A stretch of DNA of 64,000 nucleotides from Lachnospiraceae bacterium (GTDB lineage: Bacteria; Bacillota; Clostridia; Lachnospirales; Lachnospiraceae), in contig SVDN01000011.1 in the NCBI GenBank assembly GCA_015057825.1, positions 1 to 64,000 on the forward strand, given 5' to 3'. Positions 63,600 to 64,000 of the stretch are shown piece after piece. Each line of letters starts with the position of its first letter. The stretch's first letter is position 1. Position numbers and translations under genes: made by a program. The notes beneath the pieces are model-generated. The model worked only from the letters and a program-made list of their open reading frames with translations, searched no databases and was not told the origin of the DNA.

Positions 63600-64000
63600 A
63601 TGATTTGGTCAAAATACACACTTAAAGTTAATACGGATGCGGTTGATTTTGTAAGCGGAGTTCTTGATATGCTTGGTGTTGAAGGCATCGAAGTTGAAGA
63701 TAAAGTACCGCTAACAAGCGAGGAACTAAGCAAAATGTATGTGGATCTTCCGCCGGATCTCGGTCCCGATGATGGCAGGGCGACTGTTAGATTTTATGTT
63801 AACCCTGACATGGGCGGAAAATGTGCCTATGATAAGGACAACTATGGCGGAATTGTTCGTAATAGCGACTCTTCAGCCGATGATGAAGCTTTTGACGATG
63901 TATTTAATCTGACCTTTGAATCGGAAGAGGATTTGATTGCAGAGCTTTTAAAACAGCTTGAAGATGCAAAAGAGTTTTTAAACGTCGGCGAAGTTGTGCT
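63600..64000 (+). CDS. prmA: Ribosomal protein L11 methyltransferase, N-terminal part (3' truncated)
   Basis: 133 codons are visible before the window ends. MIWSKYTLKVNTDAVDFVSG then VLDMLGVEGIEVED is the PrmA N-terminal substrate-binding domain. The usual two-domain protein has about 310 residues, so the SAM-binding half lies outside. AAAGGA precedes ATG 63600. An acidic stretch (DSSADDEAFDDVF) is inserted within the N-terminal domain. It methylates L11 at several amino groups (established for the family). Confidence 0.88.
   Translation, partial: MIWSKYTLKVNTDAVDFVSGVLDMLGVEGIEVEDKVPLTSEELSKMYVDLPPDLGPDDGRATVRFYVNPDMGGKCAYDKDNYGGIVRNSDSSADDEAFDDVFNLTFESEEDLIAELLKQLEDAKEFLNVGEVV

Overview
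The window comes from a low-GC Gram-positive bacterium of the Clostridia, most likely Lachnospiraceae-like. The signs are AT-rich DNA, strong GGAGG ribosome sites, sortase sorting signals and lipoboxes, two perfect CIRCE operators with hrcA-grpE-dnaK-dnaJ, and small Clostridia families (DUF6472, DUF1292, DUF6110, DUF169). No rRNA, tRNA, CRISPR-cas locus or complete transposase was seen. Identifications are by eye, without searches.

Layout. 1-3642: a pilus operon (end of an anchored protein, major pilin, class C sortase, pilin-like protein). 3646-5844: CIRCE and htpG. 6195-11373: C39-like peptidase, argH, a class II glutamine amidotransferase with a glutamate-cysteine ligase, and a DUF6472 protein. 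11452-11740: a compact type I toxin-antitoxin locus. 11992-18892: asd, a KilA-N/HTH pair, a membrane protein, gltX and a UvrD-like helicase. 19526-27586: DUF1292, a UDP-sugar pyrophosphorylase, argS, folate genes (folE, folP, folB-folK fusion) and lepA. 27941-34272: hemW, an MFS transporter, a Fur-like/HD-GYP fusion, and DUF6110 with a P1B ATPase. 34704-41561: C39-like lipoprotein, anchored surface protein, O-antigen-ligase-like protein, hydrolase and membrane protein. 41607-46848: the HrcA heat-shock operon. 46849-50250: an accessory segment bounded by a copy of the dnaJ 3' end, holding a tandem hairpin array, a YdcF-like lipoprotein and a nucleotidyltransferase/ORF6N pair. 50308-59122: an amino-acid-type ABC system with unusual domain fusions, a large surface protein, an XRE regulator and a second binding protein. 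59396-64000: DUF169 protein, rsmE, beta-helix surface protein and the start of prmA.

The most unusual layer is non-coding. At least four long imperfect fold-back elements (about 200-340 bp) sit directly after gene stop codons. Two share a nearly identical 115-bp core with different arms. A third has a related core. A miniature of the core lies between two synonymous copies of the dnaK C-terminal codons. The core stems change in a compensatory way between copies, which suggests selection on structure.

Other candidates for new biology are the Fur/HD-GYP fusion with a Fur-type box in its own promoter, an ABC ATPase carrying an RsbW-like ATPase domain, binding proteins with an apparently permuted domain order, and the nucleotidyltransferase/ORF6N-PLD pair behind an operator-like palindrome.
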